Part shown: positions 48,346 through 55,495 of the stretch, piece after piece
Layout: every line of letters starts with the position of its first letter
How positions within the stretch are numbered: the first letter of the stretch is position 1
Assembly (NCBI RefSeq): GCF_042683405.1
Contig: NZ_JBHUJS010000001.1
Coordinates: forward strand, 248,001 to 312,000
DNA length: 64,000 bases
Direction: 5' to 3'
From: Telluria sp042683405
Lineage (GTDB): Bacteria; Pseudomonadota; Gammaproteobacteria; Burkholderiales; Burkholderiaceae_D
Notes under the pieces: model-generated
Told to the model about the DNA's origin: nothing
Database searches by the model: none
What the model saw: only the letters and a program-made list of their open reading frames with translations
Translations under genes and position numbers: made by a program

Positions 48346-50271
48346 AGCGCCCGGGTTACCGTCGATGGCGTCGACACCTACACCGGGCAAGTCACACTTC
48401 CCGCCACCGGCCTTACCGGCAATGTCATCACGATCCCCTCCGCCGGCGCCAACCGGCAGGACGATCCGGCCACGCCGAACAGCGGCCTGGCCGACATCCC
48501 GGTCGGCCTGCCCGCCGGTGGCGGCACCTCGCTGATGGTCAGCCTGCCGGTGGGAGCCGGCCTGCAGGCCGAAGGCCCGTCGGCATTGCTCAGCAATTCA
48601 CAGGCGCTGCTCGACCTGGTCGCCCGCATCGAAAGCCGGACCGGCAGCGGCTCCGCGACACAGCTGGACATGACGGGCGCGGGCAGCAGCTTCCTCGGCA
48701 GCCTTGGACAAAGCACGCAGGTCGAATCGCATACGGTCCAGCTGTTCGCCGATCCGGGCGGCACGCCGGGCAATCAAATCGTGGTGTCGGGGCGCGCGCC
48801 GGCGGCCGGCGGCAGTCCGGCGATCGCCCTGGTGATCGATGGCAGCGCGCTGCCGGCCGGCGTCGCGGTGCAGCTCGATAACGTGGACTTTGCCGCGGTG
48901 GTGGGCGACATGCGCTTGCTGGGCGGCGAAGGCCGCAACTACGTGGTGGGCGACGGCGGCTCGCAGAACATCTACCTGGGTGCGGAGGACGACACCCTGT
49001 CCGGCGGCGCCGGCAACGATTTCATCGGCAGCGCGGGCGGCAACGACCAGCTCGACGGCGGCGACGACGACGACCTGGTGGTGGGAGGCATCGGCAACGA
49101 TACCGTCTCCGGCGGCGCCGGCAACGACATCCTCAATGGCGGGCGCAGTACCACCGGCAGCTGGGACTTCTACGTGTCGGCCAGCGGCGCGATCAGCGCA
49201 CGCCACAGTGGCGCGGTATTCACCGCCAGCGGCACCGAAACCGTGCAGGCGGGCGAACTGGACGCGGCGTTGCCGGAGCTGGCCTTCCTGGCGGCGAATG
49301 CGGAGCAGGTGGTCGGCGTGGCGCTGCTGTACGCGGCGCTGGGACGGGCGCCCGACCTGGGCGGCCTGTCGTTCTGGTCGCGCGCAGGCGTCAGCCTGTC
49401 CGATGTCGCGGCCGGGGTGCTGCGCTCGGCCGAGTGGGGCAGCACGCCGCTCGGCCAGGCCGGCGACGAAGCCTTCGTGCGCGGGATGTACCAGGACCTG
49501 CTCGGCCGCGAGGTCGACGATGACGGCCTGGCGTTCTGGATGGCGGCGCTGGCCGGCAACAGTGGCGTCACGCGCACCGACGTGCTGATGGCCGTGGCGC
49601 TCAGCACCGAGCACCGCGACGGCGTGCGCACGGCGGACGGCTACAAGGTCGGCCAGGCCGTGCTGGCGGAGGAGCGCGGCTGGTTCGGCGGCAGCGGCGA
49701 CGACCGCCTGTCCGGCGGCGCCGGCAACGACCAGCTGGTGGGCGGCGACGGGTTCGACACGGCCGTCTTCAGCGGCAACCGCGCCGACTACCGGATCCTG
49801 GTGGGGGCGGACGATATCGTGCGCGTCTCGCACGTGGCGACCGGCGACATCGATACGCTCCTGGGAATCGAGGCGGCGGAGTTTGGCGATGGCAGCATCG
49901 ACCTGTCCTTCCTCGATGCCGGGCAGGCGCGGCTGAATGCGGTGGGCCTGCTGTACCAGGCCGTGTTCGACCGCGCCGGCGACCTGGCAGGGCTCAGCTG
50001 GTGGCTCAGCCTGGACGCCAGCCCGGCGCAGCTGGCGCAGTTCTTTGCGGCCACCGACGAGTTCCAGGCCCGCTACGGCAGCATGGACGATGCGGCGTTC
50101 GTGCAGGCGCTGTACGCCAACTCGGGACTGGACGCCGCGGCTGCAGGCGGGATGCAGGCGTGGGAGGACTTCCTGGCCACCCATACGCGTGCCGAACTGG
50201 TGGCGCAGTGGATCGAACAGGATGGCGTGGTGGCCGCGCAGTTCGGCATGGACGGGATCTGGCTGTTGTGA
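43141..50271 (+). CDS. Giant Ig-repeat/RTX/DUF4214 protein, part downstream of the TAG
   Basis: In the same frame as the preceding part, this 2376-residue stretch holds nine more TFTFSEDPG/TFSDDPG units, four GTAEEGATV units, three TVTFSEAVTGF-type units, a bridging domain (residues ~1735-1920), RTX nonapeptides from about 48922 (LSGGAGNDFIG, LDGGDDDDLVVGGIGNDTVSGGAGND), a DUF4214 domain (VALLYAALGRAPDLGGLSFW and GMYQDLLGREVDDDGLAFWM), a second RTX block (GGSGDDRLSGGAGNDQL) and a second DUF4214-like region to the end. The first start codon after the TAG is the GTG at 43141, with no ribosome-binding site, so it is probably not made as a separate protein. Confidence 0.75.
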   Translation: MAAGAYVDAAGNAGGAGLTPSLSFDTLAPTVAITSDRSALKAGESATITFTFSEDPGVSFAWDGSSGDIVVTGGTLSAISGTGTVRTAVFTPAADTNTGTAGIAIASGAYADAAGNGGAAGAGPAIAFDTLVPVVAVTSDRTSLAVGETATITFTFSEDPGASFDAGDITVSGGTLGALGGTGLTRTAVFTPADGMNGGAASIAVTSGSWSDAAGNAGAPAAALALAFDTLAPAAPSAPVLLGVDDTGVSGSDHVTNRTTVTIHGTAEAGATVRLYDGATLAGSATADALGAWSIIVTDLAEGTHGLVATATDAAGNVSAASGEQALVVDVSAPTLSITSSASALKAGETATITFTFSEDPGATFAWEDIVVSGGTLGALAGTGAVRTATFTPAAGTNGGSASISVAGGAYTDAAGNNGASATAPVLTFDTLAPTLAITSDVAALKTGETATITFTFSEDPGATFTSDDLVVTGGTLGALAGTGTIRTAVFTPAAGVNGGAASISAAGGSYQDAAGNGGAAANGPALVFDTLAPLAPSAPALLAADDTGVSGSDNIVNRTTPTFTGTAEEGATVTLYDGATAIGSAVAVGGNWSITSPALAAGNHTITATATDVAGNVGPASAGLALVVDTGAPTLAITSSASALKAGETATITFTFSEDPGTTFAWDGAAGDIAVSGGTLGALTGTGNVRTAVFTPAAGVNAGTASISVSAGAYTDTAGNGGGGASAPALVFDTLAPTLAITSNATALAAGQVARITFTFSEDPGASFGAGDIMVMGGTLGAITGTGNVRTAMFTPDANTQHGTASISVAGGYVDAAGNAGGGASAPVLTFDTLAPLAPSAPVLSAGSDTGDLASDGLTADNTPTFSGTAENGATVTLYDSDGFTVIGTGVASGGRWTITTSPLANGIHTVTARATDAAGNASAPSEQSAITVDTSAPGLAISADTAALRQGQTATVTFTFSDDPGASFTLGDVQVEGGTLSALSGSGSVRTAVFTPLADSSGSASISVAAAAYADAAGNAGSGASLPALVFDTRAPTLTITSSAGALKAGETAVITFTFSEDPGASFGAGDINVSGGTLGGLEGTGNVRTAIFTPAANLNGGAASIAVAAGAYQDAAGNAGGPGAAAVLAIDTLAPAVAVSSDRASLKAGQTAVITFTFSEDPGDSFGHGDIVVSGGTLGALAGTGNVRTAVFTPTAGASGSAAISVANASYTDAAGNAGGAGLATLRFDTLAPAAPSAPVLAPGSDSGSSSTDGVTNATALTFTGTAEEGCTVVLVDAASGAPLGSAVATGGSWTITVHGMPEGAATVAAVATDAAGNASVRSGTATLTVDRSAPPALSLALAADSGAADGITNAGTVRVDGIVPGASWQYSRDGGASWTAGSGNEILVKGEGAHAVIARQVDLAGNTGPASAPLAFTLDTTGPTATVTLSDHTLVFGETATVTVTFSEAVTGFDAADITVANGTLGALASSDGGRTWTAQLTPALNVSDTSNVVSVSHAGVNDAAGNAGSGTSESANYSVATNGLRSVITLSDSELKAGETATVTISFNQRVSGFTASDLNVANGSLSGLTSADGGRTWTATLLPSVSTADATNVIALAHSSVRDASGAPGLGSSTSANYTVNTVRPTAIVRVGDKILAPGETALVTVQFSEAVSGFDINDLSVIGGSLSGLSSLNGGTIWTATLTASAVQGARGALPGYVKLDMAGVANQAGNPGSGYAVSTPYTVVPANSARVTVDGVDTYTGQVTLPATGLTGNVITIPSAGANRQDDPATPNSGLADIPVGLPAGGGTSLMVSLPVGAGLQAEGPSALLSNSQALLDLVARIESRTGSGSATQLDMTGAGSSFLGSLGQSTQVESHTVQLFADPGGTPGNQIVVSGRAPAAGGSPAIALVIDGSALPAGVAVQLDNVDFAAVVGDMRLLGGEGRNYVVGDGGSQNIYLGAEDDTLSGGAGNDFIGSAGGNDQLDGGDDDDLVVGGIGNDTVSGGAGNDILNGGRSTTGSWDFYVSASGAISARHSGAVFTASGTETVQAGELDAALPELAFLAANAEQVVGVALLYAALGRAPDLGGLSFWSRAGVSLSDVAAGVLRSAEWGSTPLGQAGDEAFVRGMYQDLLGREVDDDGLAFWMAALAGNSGVTRTDVLMAVALSTEHRDGVRTADGYKVGQAVLAEERGWFGGSGDDRLSGGAGNDQLVGGDGFDTAVFSGNRADYRILVGADDIVRVSHVATGDIDTLLGIEAAEFGDGSIDLSFLDAGQARLNAVGLLYQAVFDRAGDLAGLSWWLSLDASPAQLAQFFAATDEFQARYGSMDDAAFVQALYANSGLDAAAAGGMQAWEDFLATHTRAELVAQWIEQDGVVAAQFGMDGIWLL

Positions 50272-50335
50272 TCGCGCGCATGGCAGCGGCCGGAGCGGCG
50301 GGTTAAGATGGGCAACCCAATCTGAGGAGGAAGTG

Positions 50336-51238
50336 ATGCGTCGTCAAGTTGCCAACCTGTTCACCGGCCTGTTGCTGTTGCTGTTCACCGCGACGCTCGC
50401 CAGCGCCGCCGAAACGCGCGAGCGCGGGGCACTGTTCCGCGCAGAGGCCAACGGCAACACCATGTACCTGTACGGCACCATCCACGTGGGTACGCCGGGC
50501 TTCTTCCCGCTCGAGCCGCGCATCGAGGCCGCGCTGGCGAATGCCTCGGTGCTGGCGCTGGAAGTGGATGCGGAGCGCGACATGGAGGGAGCCATGCGCG
50601 CCATGCAGCAGTACGGCATGCTGGCGCCGGGCAGCACCACCTATAGCGCAATGAAGCCGGAAGCGCGCGAGCGCCTGGCGCGCGCCCTCAAGCGCGTGAA
50701 CATGAACGAGTCGGCGCTGGCGTTCAAGCCGTGGATGGTGGCGACGCTGCTGGCGGTGGGCGAATTCGGCCTGCACGGCTTCCGCCCGGACCTGGCGGTC
50801 GATTCCTACCTGGCGCGCAGCGCACGGGCCAGGAACGTGAAGATCGAGGAGCTGGAATCGGTGGGCGCGCAACTGGCCCTGTTCGACCGGCTGAGTCCCG
50901 AGGACCAGCAGAAGATGCTGGAAGAGACGGTGGAAGCGGTCGAAAACGGCAAGCAGGACAAGGAAGTGCGCCTGATGATGGCGGCCTGGGAGAACTCCGA
51001 CGACGCGGGCCTGGACCGTGTGCTGACGATGCTGGAGCAGGAGGACACCAGGTCGGCGCGCTTCTTCCGCGAGGTGCTGCTCAACGAACGCAACGCCGGC
51101 ATGGCGGACAAGCTGGCGGCCCTGCTCAAGCGCGAAAAATCCAGCGTTGCTGCAGTGGGCGTGCTTCACCTGCTGGGCAAGCGCGGCGTGCCGGAACTGC
51201 TGCGCGCGAAGGGAATCAAGGTGGAGCGGGTGTACTGA
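50336..51238 (+). CDS. TraB/GumN-family exported protein
   Basis: The 300-residue protein has a signal peptide (VANLFTGLLLLLFTATLASA) and the TraB/GumN motifs: LYGTIHVGTPGFFPL with the conserved His, LALEVDAE with the Glu-Asp pair, and a C-terminal AAVGVLHLLGKRGVPELLRAKG. The fold is related to the erythromycin-esterase/TIKI metalloproteases; a peptidase role is possible but unproven. GAGGAAGTG precedes the ATG at 50336. Confidence 0.88.
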   Translation: MRRQVANLFTGLLLLLFTATLASAAETRERGALFRAEANGNTMYLYGTIHVGTPGFFPLEPRIEAALANASVLALEVDAERDMEGAMRAMQQYGMLAPGSTTYSAMKPEARERLARALKRVNMNESALAFKPWMVATLLAVGEFGLHGFRPDLAVDSYLARSARARNVKIEELESVGAQLALFDRLSPEDQQKMLEETVEAVENGKQDKEVRLMMAAWENSDDAGLDRVLTMLEQEDTRSARFFREVLLNERNAGMADKLAALLKREKSSVAAVGVLHLLGKRGVPELLRAKGIKVERVY

Positions 51239-51257
51239 GGACAGTACGGGAGGGGAG

Positions 51258-51332
<75 letters not shown>

Positions 51333-51360
51333 GCAAAATAAACGGGGCTTTCCAGCCCCG
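51333..51360 (-). terminator. Terminator of argB
   Basis: On the minus strand CGGGGCT and AGCCCCG (51343-51349 with 51354-51360) form a 7-bp stem, followed by TTTATTTT. It separates argB from the tRNA. Confidence 0.8.
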
Positions 51361-51366
51361 AAAATT

Positions 51367-52290
51367 TCAGTGAGACCGGATCATAGTGCCGAAAGCCTGT
51401 TCGGTCAATACCTCAAGTAGCAACGAATGCTCGATTCGTCCGTCGATGATGTGCACCGTATTGACGCCGGACTTGGCAGCATCGAGCGCCGACGAGATCT
51501 TCGGCAGCATGCCGCCGGAGATCGTACCGTCCGCGAACATCTCGTCGATCTCGCGCGCCGACAGGTCGGTGACGAGGTTGCCCTTCTTGTCCTGCACGCC
51601 CGCGATATTGGTCATCATGATCAGCTTTTCGGCCTTCAGGATTTCCGCGATCTTGCCGGCGACGACGTCGGCATTGATGTTGTAGGCCTGGCCATCCTGG
51701 CCGAAGCCGATCGGCGAGATGATCGGGATGAACGCATCGTCCTGCAGCGCCTTGACCACAGCGGGATTGATCGCCTCGATTTCGCCGACAAAGCCGATGT
51801 CGAGGAATTCGCCCGGCTTTTCCTTGTCCGGCATCGACATCTTGCGCGCGCGGATCAGGCCACCGTCCTTGCCGGTCAGGCCCACTGCCTGGCCGCCGTA
51901 GTGGTTGATCAGCATGACGATGTCCTGCTGGACCTCTCCGCCCAGCACCCACTCGACCACTTCCATCGTTTCTTCGTCGGTAATGCGCATGCCCTGCACG
52001 AAGGTGCCGGTCTTGCCGATCTTCTTGAGCGCATTGTCGATCTGCGGTCCGCCGCCGTGCACCACGACCGGATTCATGCCGACCAGCTTGAGCAGGATGA
52101 CATCGCGTGCGAAGCCGTGCTTCAGGCGCTCGTCGGTCATCGCATTGCCGCCGTACTTGATGACGATGGTCTTGCCATGGAAATTGCGGATGTACGGCAG
52201 CGCCTCTGCCAGAATCTGCGCCTTGATCTGCGGGGATACCGAGGCCAGGTCGTTATTCGGCTCAGGAGATAATGGGTTCAGAGGTGTCAT
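51367..52290 (-). CDS. argB: Acetylglutamate kinase
   Basis: ArgB phosphorylates N-acetylglutamate in arginine synthesis. The 307-residue protein has the amino-acid-kinase motifs TIVIKYGGNAM, NPVVVHGGGPQIDNAL, YNINADVVAGKIAE and GGMLPKISSALDAA. The length and N-terminal extension (ASVSPQIKAQILAEALPYIRNF) are those of the arginine-sensitive hexameric type, so feedback inhibition by arginine is likely. A single-gene unit ending in a terminator. Confidence 0.97.
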   Translation of the reverse strand: MTPLNPLSPEPNNDLASVSPQIKAQILAEALPYIRNFHGKTIVIKYGGNAMTDERLKHGFARDVILLKLVGMNPVVVHGGGPQIDNALKKIGKTGTFVQGMRITDEETMEVVEWVLGGEVQQDIVMLINHYGGQAVGLTGKDGGLIRARKMSMPDKEKPGEFLDIGFVGEIEAINPAVVKALQDDAFIPIISPIGFGQDGQAYNINADVVAGKIAEILKAEKLIMMTNIAGVQDKKGNLVTDLSAREIDEMFADGTISGGMLPKISSALDAAKSGVNTVHIIDGRIEHSLLLEVLTEQAFGTMIRSH

Positions 52291-52403
52291 GGCTCGGGTA
52301 GAAATTAAAAATTTGCGAGATTTTACGGCACAAGCCGGGCTGTTTAGCCATTATATGGCCTGCTGTTGTATTTTAAGGGTTGTTCCGCTAGGCTGCGCTT
52401 GTT

Positions 52404-52631
52404 ATGGACACAACTGAAAATCCCGGTACCAGCAACTGCAGCCGCTGCGGCGCGGCGTTCGGTTGCGCCATGGCCGATGGCCTGGACGGGCCGTGCTGGT
52501 GCACCGCGCTGCCTCCGGCGATGCCGCTGCCCGGCCCGGATGCGAGCTGCCTCTGCCCCGGCTGCCTGAAGGCGGTCATCTCCGCGCAGGCTGGGAACCA
52601 TACCGAGGCGCCAGCAGCGAAAACGCCTTAG
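52404..52631 (+). CDS. Cysteine-rich CWC-family small protein
   Basis: The 75-residue protein has a CSRCGAAFGC and GPCWCTALPP pattern, then CLCPGCLKAVI: the paired cysteines of the cysteine-rich CWC family, probably a zinc-binding module. Function unknown. It is divergent from argB and precedes the SemiSWEET gene by about 70 bp. Confidence 0.8.
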   Translation: MDTTENPGTSNCSRCGAAFGCAMADGLDGPCWCTALPPAMPLPGPDASCLCPGCLKAVISAQAGNHTEAPAAKTP

Positions 52632-52704
52632 CAGGGTGGCGACGGCGCCGCGAGCGCGCTTGGTTTACAATCGCGTTTGCATTATTCCCGACCCCGATCC
52701 CCAC

Positions 52705-52971
52705 GTGAATCCCGAACATCTCGGCTTTGCCGCCGCGGCCTGCACCACCTTTTCCTTCGTCCCGCAAGTGATGCTGGTATGGCGCACGCGCTCCGCCGAC
52801 GGCGTCTCCACCGGCATGTACCTGATCTTCATCGCCGGCGTGGCCCTGTGGTTGCTGTACGGACTGCATATCGGCTCGCTGCCGGTGGTGCTGGCCAACG
52901 GCATGACGCTGGTGCTGGCCTCGAGCGTGCTGCTGATGAAGTGGCACTTCGAGCGCCGCCGCCGCGGCTAG
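52705..52971 (+). CDS. SemiSWEET-type sugar transporter
   Basis: The 88-residue protein from GTG at 52705 has three membrane segments and the PQ-loop in TTFSFVPQVMLVWRTRSADG, followed by GMYLIFIAGVALWLLYG and LPVVLANGMTLVLAS. This is one half-transporter that dimerises, the bacterial SemiSWEET layout. The longer frame from 52636 adds non-conserved residues. It converges on the esterase gene, ending four bases inside it. Confidence 0.85.
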   Translation: MNPEHLGFAAAACTTFSFVPQVMLVWRTRSADGVSTGMYLIFIAGVALWLLYGLHIGSLPVVLANGMTLVLASSVLLMKWHFERRRRG

Positions 52972-53894
52972 CGCACGGCCCGGAAGAAGCGCAGCATTTC
53001 CTCGCTGGCCGAAGGCCCGTCCTTGTCGGTGAAGCTCCCTTCCGGATCGCCGCCCGACCAGGCATGCCCCAGCCCATGCACCAGCCACTGCTCGGCCAGC
53101 ACCTGGTCGCCGCCGCGCCTGTGCACGGTGCGCGTGTAGCTGCGCCCGTTGCCGTTGCCGGCATCGGCCTTTGCAACGCTTGCCGCCAGCGCCGCTCCCG
53201 GCGCCACCGATGCGAAGGCCGGCGCGCGCTGGGTTGCCTGCAGCACCACCTCGGCAGCATTGACGGGATGGACGATGGCGTCGCGGTCGCCATGGAATAC
53301 GATCACCGGCAGCGGCGCGCCTCCCTTGCGCGGACGCGCGTACTCGCCCTTCATCGCGGCCAGCGCGGACGGCAGGTCGTCGGCCGCCGCGAAAGGCAGT
53401 CCCGAGTGCACGCCGACGGCGGCATACAGTTCGGGATACAGGTTGCCCATGATGACGGCCATCGCGCCGCCCGCCGACAGGCCGGCGATGTAGATGCGCT
53501 TGCTGTCGATCCCGTGTTCCTTCGCCACGCGCTGGGTGATGCCGGCGATGATGGAAGGCTCGCCGCTGTCGCGCTTCTGGTCGGTCGCGTTGAACCAGTT
53601 CCAGCAGCGCTGCGGGTTGGCCTTTTGCGACTGCTCCGGATAGGCGACCAGGAATCCGTGTTTCTCGGCCAGCGCGTTCATGCGGGTGCCGCGCGCGAAA
53701 TCGGCGCCCTGCTGGGCGCAACCGTGCAGCATGACCACCAGCGGCATCGGCCGCTGGCGCGGGCCGGCCGGCACATACAGCTTGTAGGCGCGCTCGCCAG
53801 CCGCGTTCGCATACACCGCGTCGGTGAAGGCGCCAGGATCGCCGGTGCCCGCGAGGGACAAGGCCAGCGCTGCAATTTTTGAAACGACATCCAT
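52968..53894 (-). CDS. PHB-depolymerase-family esterase
   Basis: The 308-residue protein has the LpqC/PHB depolymerase layout: PLVVMLHGCAQQGADFARG (oxyanion hole), NWFNATDQKRDSGEP, lipase box GLSAGGAMA (IYIAGLSAGGAM), VFHGDRDAIVHP (Asp), and the catalytic His in VHGLGHAWSGG. A weak signal peptide (MDVVSKIAALALSLAGTG) suggests export, but the leader is short. GGAGGAAACC precedes the ATG at 53894. It is a different family from the PHA-depolymerase-like gene at 30377. Confidence 0.87.
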   Translation of the reverse strand: MDVVSKIAALALSLAGTGDPGAFTDAVYANAAGERAYKLYVPAGPRQRPMPLVVMLHGCAQQGADFARGTRMNALAEKHGFLVAYPEQSQKANPQRCWNWFNATDQKRDSGEPSIIAGITQRVAKEHGIDSKRIYIAGLSAGGAMAVIMGNLYPELYAAVGVHSGLPFAAADDLPSALAAMKGEYARPRKGGAPLPVIVFHGDRDAIVHPVNAAEVVLQATQRAPAFASVAPGAALAASVAKADAGNGNGRSYTRTVHRRGGDQVLAEQWLVHGLGHAWSGGDPEGSFTDKDGPSASEEMLRFFRAVR

Positions 53895-53961
53895 GGTTTC
53901 CTCCTGCCCCGTGCACGTGCCGGCGCCGGGTGAGATAATACGGTTTTTTGCAGCTATCGCA

Positions 53962-54387
53962 ATGAGCCCCGACTTCAGGCCCGGCCTGCGCTTCGAATGG
54001 ACGGTCACGGTGCCTGTCCGCGCCACGGTTCCGCAGCTGTACCACGATACCCCATTCTGCCTCGACATGCCCGACGTCCTTGCGACCGGCTACATGGTCG
54101 GCATGATGGAGCTGGCGTGCATCCACGGCATGATGCCGTACATGGACTGGCCGCGCGAGCAGAGCCTGGGCACCCGCGTGGACTTCGAGCACGTGGCGCC
54201 GTCTCCGCCGGGCGCCGTGCTGCGGATCGAAGGCGAAGTGCTGGAAGTGGAGGGGCGGCGCGTGAAGTTCCGCGTCGAGGCATGGGACGACGCCGGGCGG
54301 ATCGCCGGCGGCACCCACGAGCGCTGCGTAATCGATCCCGATAAATTCAATGCAAAGCTGGCGCGCAGGAAGGCGGGCCAGCCGTGA
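53962..54387 (+). CDS. Thioesterase-family protein (hot-dog fold)
   Basis: The 141-residue protein has the FlK-like thioesterase arrangement: VTVPVRATVPQLY, MPDVLATGYMVGMMELACI and LGTRVDFEHVAPSPPGAVLR with VEVEGRRVKFRVEAWDD. It would hydrolyse an acyl-CoA of unknown chain. The stop overlaps the DUF1289 start, so the three genes 53962-55495 form one operon. Confidence 0.83.
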   Translation: MSPDFRPGLRFEWTVTVPVRATVPQLYHDTPFCLDMPDVLATGYMVGMMELACIHGMMPYMDWPREQSLGTRVDFEHVAPSPPGAVLRIEGEVLEVEGRRVKFRVEAWDDAGRIAGGTHERCVIDPDKFNAKLARRKAGQP

Positions 54388-54578
54388 AACCCGAGCAGAT
54401 GACACCCGTACCATCGCCCTGCATCAACCTCTGCGAGATGGACCAGGCCACCGGCTTTTGCCGCGGCTGCATGCGCACGATCGACGAGATCGTGTCGTGG
54501 GGCCAGGCCAGCGACCAGTACAAGCGCGCCGTGTGGGAACAGATCCGCGCGCGCGAAGACGCCATCGATTTCAAATGA
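54384..54578 (+). CDS. DUF1289-family protein
   Basis: The 64-residue protein starts with GTG at 54384 in the overlap with the thioesterase gene. The DUF1289 motif is plain: PCINLCEMDQATGFCRGCMRT, with four conserved cysteines likely binding a metal or cluster, then IDEIVSW. No function is known. It overlaps the next ATG by four bases. Confidence 0.88.
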   Translation: MKPEQMTPVPSPCINLCEMDQATGFCRGCMRTIDEIVSWGQASDQYKRAVWEQIRAREDAIDFK

Positions 54579-55495
54579 ACCACCAGGAACTCCATCTGCC
54601 CGCCACCATGCGGGTGTTCGAACGCGGCTGGCTGTCGTCCAACAACGTCCTGTTCACCGGCCCCGAGACCGCGCTGGTGGACACCGGTTACGTGGCGCAT
54701 GCGCCGCAGACGCTGGCGCTGGTGCGCCACGCGCTGGGCGATCGCAAGCTGGACCTGATCGTCAACACCCACCTGCATTCGGACCATTGCGGCGGCAACG
54801 CGCTGCTGCAGCGCGAATTCGGCAGCCGCGTGCTGGTGCCGCAGGCCGAGAGCGCCGCAGTTGCGGCCTGGGACGAGGATGCGCTCAGCTTCCGCAAGAC
54901 GGGCCAGTCGTGCGAACGCTTCAGCGCCACCGGCACGCTCTCCCCGGGCGACGAGCTGGAGCTGGGCGGCATGCGCTGGCGCGCGCTGGCCGCGCCCGGC
55001 CACTTCGAATCGCTGGTGTTCTTCTGCGAGCGCGAAGGGATCGTGATTTCGGCCGATGCGTTGTGGGAGAACGGCTTCGGCGTGATCTTCCCGGAGCTCG
55101 ATGGCGAGGATGGCTTCGCCGACGCGCGCGCCACCTTGCAACTGATCGACTCGCTTGACGCGCGCATCGCGATCCCCGGGCACGGTGCGCCGTTCGGCGA
55201 CGTCAGGGCCGCCTGCGCGCGCGCGCTGGCGCGGGTCGACTACCTGGCGGCCGACCCGCTGCGCAATGCGCAGAACGGCGTCAAGGTGCTGCTCAAGTTC
55301 CTGCTGCTGGAGCGCCAGCGCATCCCGATGGACGAGGTGTATGCGATGTTCGAGAACGTGCCGGTGCTGGCCGGCGCGCGCCGCCGCTTCTTCGCGCAGG
55401 ACGCGAAGGAGCTGGCCGACTGGGTGGTGTACACGCTGCGCCGCGCGGGCGCGGCCAGGGTGGAAGACGGGGTGCTGGTCAACCGCGACTTCTGA
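54575..55495 (+). CDS. MBL-fold metallo-hydrolase
   Basis: The 306-residue protein has the metallo-beta-lactamase zinc motif THLHSDHCGG (HxHxDH), the third ligand in APGHFESLVF, and AIPGHGAPFGD. It ends with a helical C-terminal region. These enzymes cover glyoxalase II, lactonases and others; the substrate is open. The ATG at 54575 overlaps the DUF1289 stop, and its 3' end overlaps the convergent GGDEF-EAL gene by 17 bp. Confidence 0.87.
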   Translation: MNHQELHLPATMRVFERGWLSSNNVLFTGPETALVDTGYVAHAPQTLALVRHALGDRKLDLIVNTHLHSDHCGGNALLQREFGSRVLVPQAESAAVAAWDEDALSFRKTGQSCERFSATGTLSPGDELELGGMRWRALAAPGHFESLVFFCEREGIVISADALWENGFGVIFPELDGEDGFADARATLQLIDSLDARIAIPGHGAPFGDVRAACARALARVDYLAADPLRNAQNGVKVLLKFLLLERQRIPMDEVYAMFENVPVLAGARRRFFAQDAKELADWVVYTLRRAGAARVEDGVLVNRDF

